NCBI GenBank assembly: GCA_021234155.1
Contig: JAJEKV010000124.1
Span: 2,003,094 to 2,067,093 of the forward strand
Length of the DNA: 64,000 nucleotides
Origin: Isoetes taiwanensis
Taxonomy: Eukaryota; Streptophyta; Lycopodiopsida; Isoetales; Isoetaceae
Reading direction: 5' to 3'
Shown here piece after piece: positions 54,301-64,000 of the stretch. The position numbers were made by a program, and so were the translations under genes. The notes beneath the pieces are model-generated. The model was not told the origin of the DNA and made no database searches. It worked only from the letters and a program-made list of their open reading frames with translations. Position 1 is the stretch's first letter. The number at the start of each line of letters is the position of its first letter.

Positions 54301-54555
54301 GTAATTGTTAAGGAAAAAAGCAAGGCCAAGATGTTAAGATTGCTAAATGTATCAAAGTGGTTACGAAGGAAACCTAGGGGGGAACCAAAAGAAACAAAAA
54401 CTAATAAACCCTAGGAACAATTTGGAATTAATAGAAAGAAATCCTGGCAAATAAATCGAAATGGCAACTCGGGACTAATAGTGGCAAATAAATAAAAGAA
54501 ATAAGAAGTCATTTTTAAACAATACGTTTGAATAAGAAATCATTTTAAAGGATAC

Positions 54556-54624
54556 GGTTGATTGAGAGACACGAACCCTCACTACCAACATACGAGTCAA
54601 AGACTTTAACCACTAGGCTAAACC
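54556..54624 (-). repeat. tRNA-like sequence (SINE head or tRNA pseudogene)
   Basis: On the minus strand: GGTTTAGCCTAGTGGTTAAA (A-box TAGCCTAGTGG), GACTCGTATGTTGG and GGTTCGTGTCT (B-box). Size 69 nt and internal promoter boxes at tRNA spacing. The stems do not fold into a good cloverleaf (the acceptor pairs only GGTT with AACC), so a functional tRNA is unlikely. No poly(A) tail is obvious. Confidence 0.5.
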
Positions 54625-54639
54625 AGGTATAACTTTAAA

Positions 54640-55440
54640 GATGCAAATCAAGATTTCATATAACTGTCAAATGCTATAAAGAGGCAACAGAACAAAAGGC
54701 GGCAGAGAAAAGGGACAACTCCGGAATGCTAAAAGCAAAGAAGAAAAGAACAGGTAGAACAAATCCGATCACAAAATCGAACCAGAGGGAAGAAGATCTA
54801 TGCCTGATGATCTAGTAAGAGCGATTTACAAAAGGAAGCAACCGATTTTTCCAAATATACAGGTATGGGAGCAAAAGGGGGAAAATATTAAACAGCCACA
54901 GATCAGTCCAAGGAAATCGATGGAGCTGTTAGATGATTCAGAAGGAATCCAGAGGACTAATGAGTGATTGTAGACACGAATGAATCTCAGGGAAGAGAAA
55001 ACATCATGAAGAATAGAGATAGAAAGGACGGTGAAAGGGAAAAAATCCATAGCCGAAGAATCCCAAAAGACCTCAAAGACTCATGCAAAAGAGGAAATCA
55101 AAGCCGAAAAAGGCAGCCAAAGAGGAGGATCTGAGCAAAAAATAAGAAAGAGTAATGCCAAAATTTAACTGCGAATCCATCCAAGACAATACAGGAAGAA
55201 ACAAACAGGTAAAGAGAAAGCAAAAAGGAAAGGACGTGAATTTACAAAAAATCAACCCCATCCTACTTATCTAGAAACGACTAAACATCAGAGGCGTAAC
55301 AAAGAAAAAAAGAAGACAGAACATAGCTTTGCATGGGAAAATAATGTACTTCCGAGACGACTACAATTGCCAAGAGAAATTGAGAAAGAAGATAACGAGG
55401 ATGCGAGAGGGAACTGAGACCAAAGAACTGATGTGAGAAG
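54640..55440. other. Purine-leaning non-coding region
   Basis: AAAGAGGAAATCAAAGCCG-like plus-strand composition. Minus-strand short frames have poor coding character. It may be the body of the element with the duplicated promoter-like blocks at 53.6 and 55.4 kb. Confidence 0.35.
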
Positions 55441-55535
55441 ACACCGATAATGGAGAAAGAGCCCAAAAACGTATATATAGCCTCGTCTCTCCCCAAAATG
55501 GCGATCCGACGGTGTCGAATCGCATGCATTTTTGG
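55440..55535 (-). promoter_or_regulatory. Promoter-like repeat with TATA box, copy 2
   Basis: Same block as 53,610-53,705, with GAGGCTATATATACG on the minus strand and differences near the GCATGCGATTC end. Confidence 0.4.
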
Positions 55536-56380
55536 AAACCCTGTTATATGCTTCAAATGCTATTCGCGTCTAATCACATCACAATGCTTTGCAAAAAAGG
55601 CGTACAAGAAGCTTGCAATGCCTATCAATTCTACCATCCCAACGATTTTAGAATGATGAATGCATAAACACAACCAAGCCAGATTTGTAAAAAATGAACA
55701 ATTGCTGAAGTAAATACCAAATAAAATGAGACAAATTTCCCTTACAAAGTTTGTGTACTCAATTGACACACATAAATAACTATTAGGTGTCTAACACTTA
55801 TTATTCCCTTCAAAGTCTCATTGGAATATGTATTACATAACATGAGAATAATGGAAAAATGACTCGAAATAAAAAGACATTCTCAGTGTTGATATACATT
55901 ATTATTATTATTCGCTCTGTCTTGAATATAGATATATCTTCTTATGCCCTACATTAGGGCAAAGGCATTGACACTTGCCCTTACATAATCAAAAGTCAAT
56001 ATTGACACACAACATATGTATGCCAGAACGTGCAACTGTTATCCCCTACATGATCATGTCGCACCTTCCACATTGAATTTTCTTAGATGACCAAATCTAA
56101 AAGAAGGAATTCCCTATTTTTCACAGTTCCTTTTTTCCAAGAAATGTTCCACTGTGCATGCCTTTAATGAAAGTGATCCAATAATCAAAATTTGATGCTG
56201 CAAATGGTCAAGATTCCACGCTAGGCTTAAGGTTTAGATTCGTTGCAGTTTTAGATGTGTGTGGCGTAAACCGTAGGTGCATGGGTGTGCATCGTCTACA
56301 TGTTTCTAAGTAAAGCCCAACAACTCAAGCGTGTGTATCATCTACATGTTTCAAAGTAAAGCTCAACAATGTTTAGCATC
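55536..56380. other. AT-rich intergenic sequence
   Basis: No gene. Contains (ATT)n at about 55,900-55,912. A short duplication (GTCTACATGTTTCTAAGTAAAGC / ATCTACATGTTTCAAAGTAAAGC type) occurs at 56,296 and 56,340. Confidence 0.4.
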
Positions 56381-56421
56381 GTTATTACTGCACACTTTTC
56401 TCAGTACATGCTTCCAACGTA

Positions 56422-56450
56422 TGCCCAGCAACGTTGGGCACTGTTACTAG
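56422..56450 (+). mobile_element. Helitron 3' terminus, in duplication unit 1
   Basis: ATGCCCAGCAACGTTGGGCA, then CTGTTACTAG and T. Stem has one G-T type change (GTTGGGC). Plus orientation. Confidence 0.8.
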
Positions 56451-56529
56451 TAATGTAATGAAAAACTATTTATGTAAGACATGTCATAAACAAATAGCAA
56501 GTACTGGTTTTTAACCCGGACAATAATAC

Positions 56530-56605
56530 GCTTGCTGCGCCTCTCGTTTGGGTCCCATAGGCCAATTGGTCTCCGTGGACGATAAAAACTCTATTCTATT
56601 CTATT
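56530..56605 (+). mobile_element. LINE 3' end with (TTCTA)n tail
   Basis: GGGTCCCATAGGCCAATTGG, TCTCCGTGGACGATAAAAA and CTATTCTATTCTATT. Third copy of the family at 49.5 and 53.8 kb. Only about 75 bp long, so severely 5'-truncated. Confidence 0.7.
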
Positions 56606-57023
56606 TATGACAAAATATGCCTGGGTAGGCCCTTGCTTGTGGTCGCTAAACTCTTACCACGTGTAAGGACCCACTGCTTATCTTCTTATATAGTGTAGTG
56701 AAAAACTATAAATATAAGACAAACAAATGTAAAACCACTTGCAATGAGTAAGCCCTTGCGCGGGGTCGTCAGTAAGGGCCTACCGGGCACGTTACCTCTA
56801 CCTAAATCCCTTCAAATAGAGTCTTCGTCACAAATAAATGTCGACACAGAGATAGGTGAATTCTAGCTTTAATTATGCCGATCTAAAGCTTAAAAAGAAG
56901 TCGTTCCTAGGTGGTTATGCGGCCCCGAAGAGCAATCAGAAGTAGCCGGAATCTTCGAAGGCTCAAAGTGAAGCTCAGCATTGTTATTACTCCACATGTT
57001 TCTCAGTACAGGCTTCCAACATA

Positions 57024-57052
57024 TGCCCAGCAACGCTGGGCACCGTTACTAG
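57024..57052 (+). mobile_element. Helitron 3' terminus, in duplication unit 2
   Basis: ATGCCCAGCAACGCTGGGCA, then CCGTTACTAG and T. Perfect stem. It has the same right flank (TAATG.AATG) as the 56,450 terminus, so both come from one insertion that was then duplicated. Confidence 0.85.
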
Positions 57053-57539
57053 TAATGCAATGCAAAAATACTTATATAAGACATCATAAACAAATAGCAA
57101 ATACTGTTGTCTCTTTTACGACAACCAATTGTAATGGAATGTGCCTGGGTAGGCCCTTGCACGTGGTCGCCAGGCCCTTACCCCGTGTAAGGGCCCACTA
57201 GTTATCTTCTTATATATTGTAGTGAAAGACTATTTATATAAGACATAAACAAATGTAAAACCACTTGCAATGGGTAGGCCCATGCTCAAAAGTTTATGGC
57301 CACTAGTGATCGCCACGCATCAGCAGACGACCGCCAGAAAATTTCTTCGCAAAATTTTCAGCTCCTGGATTTACTCCTTCCTAAATCCCTTCAAATAGAG
57401 TCTTTGTCATAAATGAATGTCGACAGAGAGATATGGTGAATTCTACCTTTAACTATGCCGATCTAAAGCTTAACGAAGATCCGTTCCAAGGTTGGTATTG
57501 TGACCCGGAAGAGCAATCAGAAGTAGCTGAAATCTAGCG

Positions 57540-58427
57540 CGTCGTCCAAGTCGTCCAGGTCGTCGTCCAGGTCGCCATCCAGGTGTTGTTGCAAGAGTCA
57601 AGCATGGTGTTCGAAAGAGAGTGTTCTATAATGGGTCGGAGTGAGATGAGCCACCCGAATCTGGTGAAGTTGCGCCATTGGTGTCATCATAGAAACAAAT
57701 ATTTCCTCGTTTACAAATTTAAATCTAAGGGAAACTTGTGCAACTATCTGTATACGGAGCATCTGCCATGGAGTTCCAGATTTGACATAATCAAAGGTGT
57801 CGCAGAAGGATTAGCATTCTTACATGAGCAAGGTATCCTACACGGGGAGGTCTCCACTCTGCATGTCTATTTAGATGATTCATTAGCTGCCCATTTGGGA
57901 TGTTTTTGGCATGCAAGTTCCGTAGTTCCCGGTGAAGATAATGATGATTTGAAGGCTGACATTTCTGATTTTGGGTTGCTGTTAGTGGAGACTACATGTG
58001 GAAAGAATTTCATCAATTGGAAGGCCAGGAAAACAAATGATAATTTGTTGGCTTTTGCCGATCCCTCACTTGATCCCGACTCTTATGACTCTAAAGAGAC
58101 GCTTTTGGTATTGTCTCTAGGATTGCTGTGCACACAATCTAACCCAAAATTGAGGCCAACCTCCAAAATGTGCCGTCTCATTTTGAATAAGCAGGCTCCT
58201 CTTCCAAAGCTGCCTTCAATGACATGGCAGAGCTGCTTTCATGATATCATGGGTGTGGTAAAACAAATCACTGATTTTTCAACTGATGATACTTATAACC
58301 TTAAATTTCTGGCAGATTCTACTAGACACTATCTGCATGTGACGTTCCAGCATAATATATGCCCCGAATACGTATATTATACTACCACGTCACCCGTACA
58401 TGTCACGGATGACATGTACTTGGTGGT
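57540..58427 (+). pseudogene. Receptor-kinase-like pseudokinase
   Basis: One frame from about 57,545 to beyond 58,400 reads VAIQVLLQESSMVFERECSI, MSHPNLVKLRHWCHHRNKYF, LVYKFKSKGNLCNYLY, FDIIKGVAEGLAFLHEQGIL, HGEVSTLHVYLDD and AAHLGCFWHASSV. These are subdomains II to VII of plant receptor-like kinases. The lysine of VAIK is Gln, HRD is HGE and DFG is LGC, and the glycine loop is missing, so it cannot phosphorylate. C-terminal lobe residues such as SLGLLCTQSNPKLRPTSKM are well kept. The N-terminal edge is a GTCGTCCAG repeat that codes VVQVVQVV. It is cut by the LTR-like repeat at 58,428. It may have been a working pseudokinase or simply decayed. Confidence 0.75.
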
Positions 58428-59913
58428 TGTAGTAGGTTGCACCTAGGAGGCAACTTTGAAAATTGTGCATGTTAAATAAACATACACAATTAATAACCCC
58501 CATGGACCCCATTGCCAAATGGCCAATGTTTTAACCTAACCCTAAGGGTTTCTATATAAGGGTTCCCCCTTAAACCCTAAACCCTTTTCCTCTCTTTGCA
58601 TTTTAGGGTTTTCATAGAGCTCCTTTCTCATTTCGCATTTAGGCTTCCCTTGTGCCATTTCGGCCAAGTGAAGACCCCATTTCGCATTGCTCTGTTCTGT
58701 AAAGCCGTCTTTGCACAACAGATTATCGAGTAGCAGCCATCTTCAGCAAGATCAGAGACATGGATGCGTTCCAAGGAGCCGGAGTGGGTCAAGGACCAGG
58801 TATCTAGTCATTCTGTTGTGCAAAGCCGTCTTTGGGCTAAGCAGTGAGGTAGTTTAGCATATTCATTCAGCCATAGAGGCCTTATAGATCCCGAGATCAT
58901 AAGCCCTAACTAAGGAACCTAACTCTGTTGTTTAGGTAGATAGAGTAGATGATATTCTTCATTTCAAATTCTGTGATGATGATGGTATTTCATTCTGTGA
59001 CCTCCGTATTGGGAAGGGGGGTAGAGACCTTAGCAGCTTGTAGAAGATGATCCTAGAATAGTATCATTAGTACCCAACTATTGCGGCCTGTGCACAAGAG
59101 CCCACCGGGTTGAAGGTGGAGGGGCCAGACCGGCAGAACAAGGAGGTACTTGTCCCAACACAGATCAATCCCTCTGGTGTGTAAAGCCTACCAGGGATTC
59201 TAGTGAGCTAGGTCTAATGCCTTGTCACTGCGTGGTGGGCAAGGCATGGGCTCGACACCCGTGGAGTGATGCGTCACTCTCCATTGGGTTCAAGTCGAAT
59301 ACGGGCAGTGGCCCTCTAGCCACCTGTGTTGAGCATGGAAGCCTCTGGAGGGAGGGTGACCTTCCTCCTGCCTCATCGGGGCTAGAGAGATGCAATCCAG
59401 TAGTAGCCCTCTTGGCTACGTACCCGGCAGGCTACGGTCCAGTCCCAATACCTATCAAGCCACTATGCAAAGTGTGTACAGGAGGGGCGGATGGAGTGGA
59501 CTACCCAACAGCCATGTTCCTTTGCCAGCCAAATCCATTGCCATGAATTCCGTCTGCAATGACTTCTGGAGCCGTCAGTCGAACCCCCTTGAGTCAGAGC
59601 CCAGGGTAGGATTCCCTTGTTGATATTGATCATACTGATGATGTTGTATATGTGATGATGATGTTGTGCTCACCCTTCGAGGTGATTGTATTTATATACT
59701 GTTAGTTTGTGCTCATGTTTGTTTATTCACGCTTCCGCAAATAGGTCGACCCGATGGGAGACGGGTGAATGACACATCCATTCTTCCCTTGCTGGCTCAT
59801 TCCACTGGGAGTGGAGTCAGTGGATGGCCCCCCGCCGCTGTAGCCGCCGGGGAATGCTCCTCCTTCCGGATAATGATGTGTGCATGCATCGATAAGGAGT
59901 AGGGGACGCCACA
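58428..59913 (+). mobile_element. LTR-like repeat, copy 2 (probable solo LTR)
   Basis: About 1.49 kb. Begins TGTAGTAGGTTGCACCTAGG and ends GGGGACGCCACA; it shares the series of words described for 38,703-40,271 (TATA at 58,551, ATTGGGAAGGGGGGTAGAGA, GGGCAAGGCATGGGCTCGA, CCAGCCAAATCCATTGCCAT, ACGCTTCCGCA). Many indels separate the copies, so they are old. Same orientation as copy 1. It separates the pseudokinase from the kinase. Confidence 0.6.
58551..58560 (+). promoter_or_regulatory. TATA-like box in LTR copy 2
   Basis: TCTATATAAG followed by a CT-rich, CCCTAAACCC-containing leader, at the same relative place as in copy 1. Confidence 0.5.
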
Positions 59914-60023
59914 CCGCACTGTGGGCAATTACGCCCGAGAGAAGCAGTTGTTCAGTATGCGGTATCTCGGAAAGGAGCTATTAGGAGTACTTCAGCAAGT
60001 TCTACAGCTTTTTTCAGGGTGAG

Positions 60024-61206
60024 TTGCTTGAGAAGTTGAGATTGTGTATGAATGTGCTTTTGCAAGTTCTACGACTTTATTCAGACAAAAATATTCTTTG
60101 TAGTGCAGGTGAGTTGTTTGAGATTGTTGATGATGTGAAACAATATTCAAAAATGATGAATCGTCGATCCCCGAAAGCATTCTTAATGGCGTGGATCCAA
60201 ATGTCAATCGAGAACTTAAAGTTATTAAGCAGCTGGAGAGCAAAGTGGAATCTGATTCCAGAGTTCTTAAGGAAACTTTGTCACTTCTCCTTTGTGAGAA
60301 GAAAGCAGACCGTGCTATTCCCCTTATTCCCGCGACTGGTCTGCAGCGGCTAGAACCTTTGGGGGAGGGAACCTTTGGGATTGTTTATAAAGCACAATGG
60401 GGGAACACATGTGTAGCTGAGAAAGCATTTCGCAATGCCAACGATGAAAGTATTAAGGCAGAAATAAATATTTCCATGAACTTGCAGTCTCTTGATGCCT
60501 CCTCCCACATAGTGAAGATCTTAGGTTCCTCTAGAGATAGGGATGGCAAGACAAGCCTCATACTAGAGCTAATGAAAACGGACCTTAAGAATCTTATAGT
60601 AAGAAATTTGATCGGTTTTCCTTGGCAGAGTCAACTGAAATTATGCTTCAAATCGCTAAAGGGATGAAACATTTACATTCAAATAAAGTGGTCCATCGAG
60701 ATCTGAAGCCAACAAATGTGTTAATAACTACTAGAGCAAATGGAACATTTTTTGTAAAGCTTTCTGATTTTGGCACCTGTAAAGATAATTTTCATACTAA
60801 AGATAGAGAACTTCATACTTTGGACAGAGGTACGCCGTATTATATGGCTCCAGAAATGATGGCACCACACAGCTCTCAGTATGTAGGAGAATATGGACAT
60901 CACATAGATGTGTACAGCTTTGCTATGATCTTTTGTGAAATGATTACAGGAACTGTGAAACTACAAGATGATCTAGAACATATTCAGGAAGGCAGAAGAC
61001 CAATTTTACCAGAGTCTGGCATCGTATGGCAACAATATCGAGAACATATTCAGGAAGGCAAAAGGCCTATTTTACCAAAGTCTATTCCAAACAGTATCAG
61101 AGACTTGATAAGTTGCTGCTGGGCATATAATGCAGGGGATCGTCCTACATTTGAAGAGATATGCAAGAAAATTTGGAAGATCAAGGAAGAATTGTTGACA
61201 TCATAA
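60024..61206 (+). pseudogene. TKL-type protein kinase with N-terminal helical domain, frameshifted
   Basis: Three frames join into one protein. The first is helical (LRLCMNVLLQVLRLYSDKN, GELFEIVDDVKQYSKMMNR), up to about 60,190. The second is NVNRELKVIKQLESKVESDS, then the kinase start LEPLGEGTFGIVYKAQWG with VAEK, LILELMKTDLKNLI, up to about 60,600. The third is ESTEIMLQIAKGMKHLHSNK, VVHRDLKPTNVLI, KLSDFGTCKDN and GTPYYMAPEMM, to the stop at 61,204. HRD, DFG and APE are intact, and the Lys of VAxK is present, so the lesions are two indels. A 66-nt in-frame tandem duplication (60,976 and 61,042) repeats EHIQEGRRPILPESG near the C-lobe. The N-terminal four-helix look recalls HeLo/MLKL-like or related plant kinases, but that is weak. 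Confidence 0.75.
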
Positions 61207-61209
61207 TAT

Positions 61210-61600
61210 TTACACAAAGGGACCAAAAAAAAAAAAAAACTAGTTTTTTTATAATGAAATTACTATGTGGGTTAATGTGTTGAATAACCACGACTAATTA
61301 TTTAATACAATTCATCATCATGGTTCCTATTATGTTTACTATATTTGATTTTTTACTATGTTTTATTCGTATGATTTTTGTACGTGGTTCACTAAGCAAT
61401 GTATGCAATAAAGCACCATCAATTGTTAGAGTGGTTCCCTAACTTAGTTGGCTACATCTTCTTTTCTCATAAATCGATGTTGTTTTTCCATTCAATAAAA
61501 TATATGCAACTCTAAGTTTTTCATCATCCAGATCATGATATTAGATATTAAGATAAAATTGACAGTTCTTTGACAATGCAATCGGTATTGATTTAGTAAA
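61210..61600. other. AT-rich 3' flank of the kinase
   Basis: A14 at 61,227-61,240 could be a retained poly(A) tract, in which case the kinase could be a retrocopy; its lack of introns would agree. Otherwise nothing recognisable. Confidence 0.35.
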
Positions 61601-61604
61601 TGTA

Positions 61605-61815
61605 ATAAAAGAATAGAATGTATTTCTAACATGGTCAAGTTGGAAACAATTACAATTTTGTAGACTTAATTGGTAGCCAAATAAGCCAATCATTAGGATT
61701 TTTCCCACCAAACTATTAACGTTTTGATTTATTTTGATGGTAACGGTTTGTACAACAAATTATGAAATGCTTTCTAAACATTTCATTACTAGTGTAGAGT
61801 AGAAAGAATTATAAC
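61605..61815 (+). repeat. About 200-bp repeat, empty site for the 49.9 kb Helitron
   Basis: Matches 49,902-50,100. Here TGTAA is directly followed by TAAAAGAATAG, without Helitron sequence. Confidence 0.8.
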
Positions 61816-62480
61816 TTTATAAGCAAAGTCTTCAGAAAAAATAGCTTTCAGAAGGTACTCCACTAACTTCTGCCACAAGTTCCACTTTATATGCTTTTGC
61901 ATGATGTTATTTTCTGGGTATCATATATCCATCCTGCATGTTTTTTCTCAACTAATTTATTATTTGCTTTTAGGATTCTGGGTGTATCATCTTGGTAACT
62001 CTATTCTTGAAAGGCATTCTCTATGTCCAATCCTACAACAACAAATCATTTCTTGAAAGGGTATAGTAACTAAAATGTCTTAATCTGTGTAGTTTATATG
62101 TAGTTTTATTCTTGACTCAAATCTTTATCATCATTATTTGCAATAAGCCTTGGCTTTCGGCATGATCTTAACCAGCAGTACAAACAGGAGAGAGAACTTG
62201 CAGTATGGTGCATGCAGTATAACTAGGAGAGATAACTTGCAGCAGAGTGAAAACTATAAGGTGCAGGTACAGACAAGTTTATTATAGTCTACGATGAAAT
62301 TTTATTAACCTTCTGCAACACATTTATTTATATATAGGCTGTTAAGTTGCTCAGTATTGCTAGAGATCAGAATAATGAATGTTTTGGAGGAACTAGGAGG
62401 ACTATTAAGGGACAATAAGGTATGGCCTTCCACTTGCTTTTTATAACCCATTGTTGAGCAAGTTCTTTTCACTGTTAAAG
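61816..62480. other. Intergenic sequence, no gene
   Basis: A small duplication, GGAGAGA(G/T)AACTTGCAG, lies at 62,188 and 62,227. Otherwise nothing recognised. Confidence 0.4.
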
Positions 62481-62499
62481 TAATGCTCCATTTTGATGC

Positions 62500-63300
62500 A
62501 ATGTTTGCTTCCTTTGTAGAAATTGGAATAAAGAACATGGTTCATGCTTTTGTGGAGTTGGATTTCATCCCGTCTTGCACTATGGTGGAGGTTTATTTTG
62601 TGAGCGCTTTGATTTCTGTGTCTGGAACACCGCATGTCACGCCGCATGTGGCGTTCCCTTCCCTTCTACGTCAGAGTGGACACCCCATGTGGGATAAAGA
62701 ATTTAGTCGACGGGATTGAATGCAGGGAATTTGAAAGAAGGCGCCAGCATTGAATGCAATTTAGATGAGGGAATTTCTGATGTCCAGCTTTGTTCCAAAA
62801 ATTTTCCTGTACCTTATTCTCCTCTATGCCTCAGAATTTGCTCTACTATTCTCCTCTGTGCCACAGAATTGGGCGTCTCACCTGGAACAATTGTGGACAA
62901 AGTGAGTATTACACAACTCCTCCATAATGCGCTTGCTGAAATCTAATGTTTATATATTTCTTGTTTCAGAACAAGCTTTTTCCCAAGACTGAGTGTTTTT
63001 AGAAGGACACGGATCTTGGAAACGCATCTGCAACTGAACAAGTAGAACATGTATTTGGGTGCCTCACTTGGTCGGTTCTTGCTAACACTAATGATGACAA
63101 TTTTTCCTCAAGATTCAAGGCTTTTGAATTGCATTTCTATTGCTTTTGGAACCAATCTTTCAAGGTCTGAATCATATTAGATTCATTTCGTGCTTGGTTT
63201 ATTTTTAGTCATTCAAAATCATCCTGAAAATGGGTCTAAACTTGCCCTTCTTGCAGGTCAAAAAAGCTTCAGACTTTGCAAGCAACATCAGGTGTTTATT
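62500..63300 (+). pseudogene. Unrecognised gene with several exon-like pieces
   Basis: Plus-strand open pieces with plausible borders: EIGIKNMVHAFVELDFIPSC near 62,520; STILLCATELGVSPGTIVDK ending before GTGAGT at 62,899-62,904; NASATEQVEHVFGCLTWSVL, ANTNDDNFSSRFKAFELHFY and CFWNQSFK ending before GTCTGA near 63,166; and VKKASDFASNI after TTCTTGCAG at 63,258. A TAG interrupts the third piece near 63,000. Phases allow the last three to be joined. No domain recognised; SGHPMWDKEF near 62,680 is faintly C2-like. Probably a degraded gene. Confidence 0.35.
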
Positions 63301-63753
63301 ACTCCCAATCCTCAAATCGATGCCATGTAGTTGCAATTGTTCTATTCCTTTTGTTTGAACCATATAGGAATGCGCTGCATTAACATTATTTTCTAGGATG
63401 TATGTAGAGCTTGCTATTCCAGACCTTCCAAAGAAAAACACATGAAAAAAAAACATCTGAGCAGGTAATAAGCTTTTGATATGGATTGCGTTTTCTAACA
63501 TATGGTTTAATTGCAACATCTATACGTGCAGCTTGGTTGAGCCATATACACGCAGCCACAATACCGGCATAAATATGCATTTGTGATTTTTCAAATCAAG
63601 TACAAGGTGCATGCCATTCACTTTTACTGGGTATCTATCCTTCTACTTGTCTGGGTTTGCATGGCAATGCAATATCAGGATGAAAAAGTATACTTTGCAA
63701 TCTTGAGAAAAGAATGAACGATGAATGTGTGCAAATTCAAAGCTATTAATGCC

Positions 63754-63936
63754 TCAATAGTCTTTACAGATCAGTTGCAGCCCAGCTTCTAAATTGACAA
63801 GGGCCTCTGTGTCACAACAATCTAAATGAAGCCATAGTCTATATGGTCCTTGGCATTTTCCAGGAGTTCTCTGTTTCTTTGCTGTTCTACATTCCAGGAG
63901 TTCAGAAATTTCTGAAATTGAACAAGATGCATCCAC
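63754..63936 (-). pseudogene. Unrecognised minus-strand open frame
   Basis: Sixty codons: MDASCSISEISELLECRTAK, TPGKCQGPYRLWLHLDCCDT and EALVNLEAGLQLICKDY. Reasonable coding composition, no known motif, no clear splice sites. The window ends 64 bp upstream, so it could be the last exon of a gene outside. Confidence 0.25.
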
Positions 63937-64000
63937 TTTAGGCCCATAGATGGAAGTGTCTTGACATTGATCATTTTCTTCTTTAAAATGGAAAGGCTTT

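Larger units (their letters stand above)
56386..57540 (+). repeat. About 580-bp segmental tandem duplication
   Basis: Unit 1 at 56,386-56,960 and unit 2 at 56,961-57,540 share the Helitron terminus, GTAAGACAT...ATAAACAAATAGCAA, GCCTGGGTAGGCCCTTGC and TATGCCGATCTAAAGCTTAA. The final part of unit 2 reads YADLKLNEDPFQGWYCDPEE as one frame; in unit 1 it is broken. Unit 1 additionally carries a LINE 3' tail at 56,530-56,605, so the LINE arrived after the duplication. Confidence 0.75.

Noticed and set aside
54556-54624. Functional tRNA gene
   Set aside because: A and B boxes are present but the acceptor and anticodon stems do not pair properly; treated as tRNA-like repeat.
38703-59913. One giant LTR element bounded by the two LTR-like repeats
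   Set aside because: The copies are too diverged to be a pair from one insertion, and the interval is filled with unrelated elements and genes in both orientations.
60590-60630. Intron between the two kinase halves
   Set aside because: The two frames abut or overlap with no room for an intron; a one- or two-base indel is simpler.

Overview
The window looks like repeat-rich, intergenic-heavy nuclear DNA of a land plant. Evidence seen: spliced exons with GT/AG borders, a plastid-type thioredoxin gene, plant-type LRR, PPR, SBP-box and receptor-kinase-like sequence, a plant-style Helitron, LINEs, LTRs and MITEs. The repeat mix and the PPR and kinase flavour would suit a seed-free plant (fern, lycophyte or bryophyte), but that is inference. 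Only one gene looks intact from end to end: a five-exon thioredoxin-like WCRKC gene on the minus strand at 11,276-12,289, whose exons are mostly too short to be seen as ORFs.

Layout. 0-2.3 kb: a decayed long coding region of unknown family. 2.3-7.1 kb: a minus-strand LINE inserted in an older repeat. 7.1-9.2 kb: tRNA-like repeat, a strand-asymmetric purine block carrying a hAT-type MITE, and Helitron 3' ends. 9.2-15.3 kb: gene island with the thioredoxin-like gene and broken SBP-box, PPR and CTP-synthase fragments. 15.3-21.8 kb: Helitron termini and a decayed minus-strand Rep-helicase, split by a 745-bp MITE. 22.2-29.5 kb: a (TG)50 tract and a composite of foldback-like elements whose arms are tipped by a 19-bp minisatellite. 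29.7-31.1 kb: stray exons, one of a glyoxalase/VOC protein. 31.2-38.7 kb: low-complexity, purine and palindromic repeats. 38.7-42.3 kb: LTR-like repeat and LINE. 42.4-45 kb: two Harbinger/Tourist-like MITEs. 46.1-48.3 kb: three LRR exons with a TE in one intron. 48.3-56.3 kb: LINE ends, tandem tRNA-like repeats and a MITE with empty sites elsewhere in the window. 56.3-61.2 kb: a segmental duplication, a pseudokinase, a second LTR-like repeat and a frameshifted kinase. 61.2-64 kb: a repeat copy and unrecognised exon-like pieces.

How it fits together. Most of the sequence is mobile DNA nested in mobile DNA. Many protein-coding pieces are single exons or partial domains lying next to Helitron 3' ends, which fits gene-fragment capture or decay after duplication. 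The most unusual structure is the foldback complex at 22.4-29.5 kb. It has inverted arms with a shared satellite, a 58-bp hairpin module in five copies, and two divergent reading frames kept open in several arm copies.
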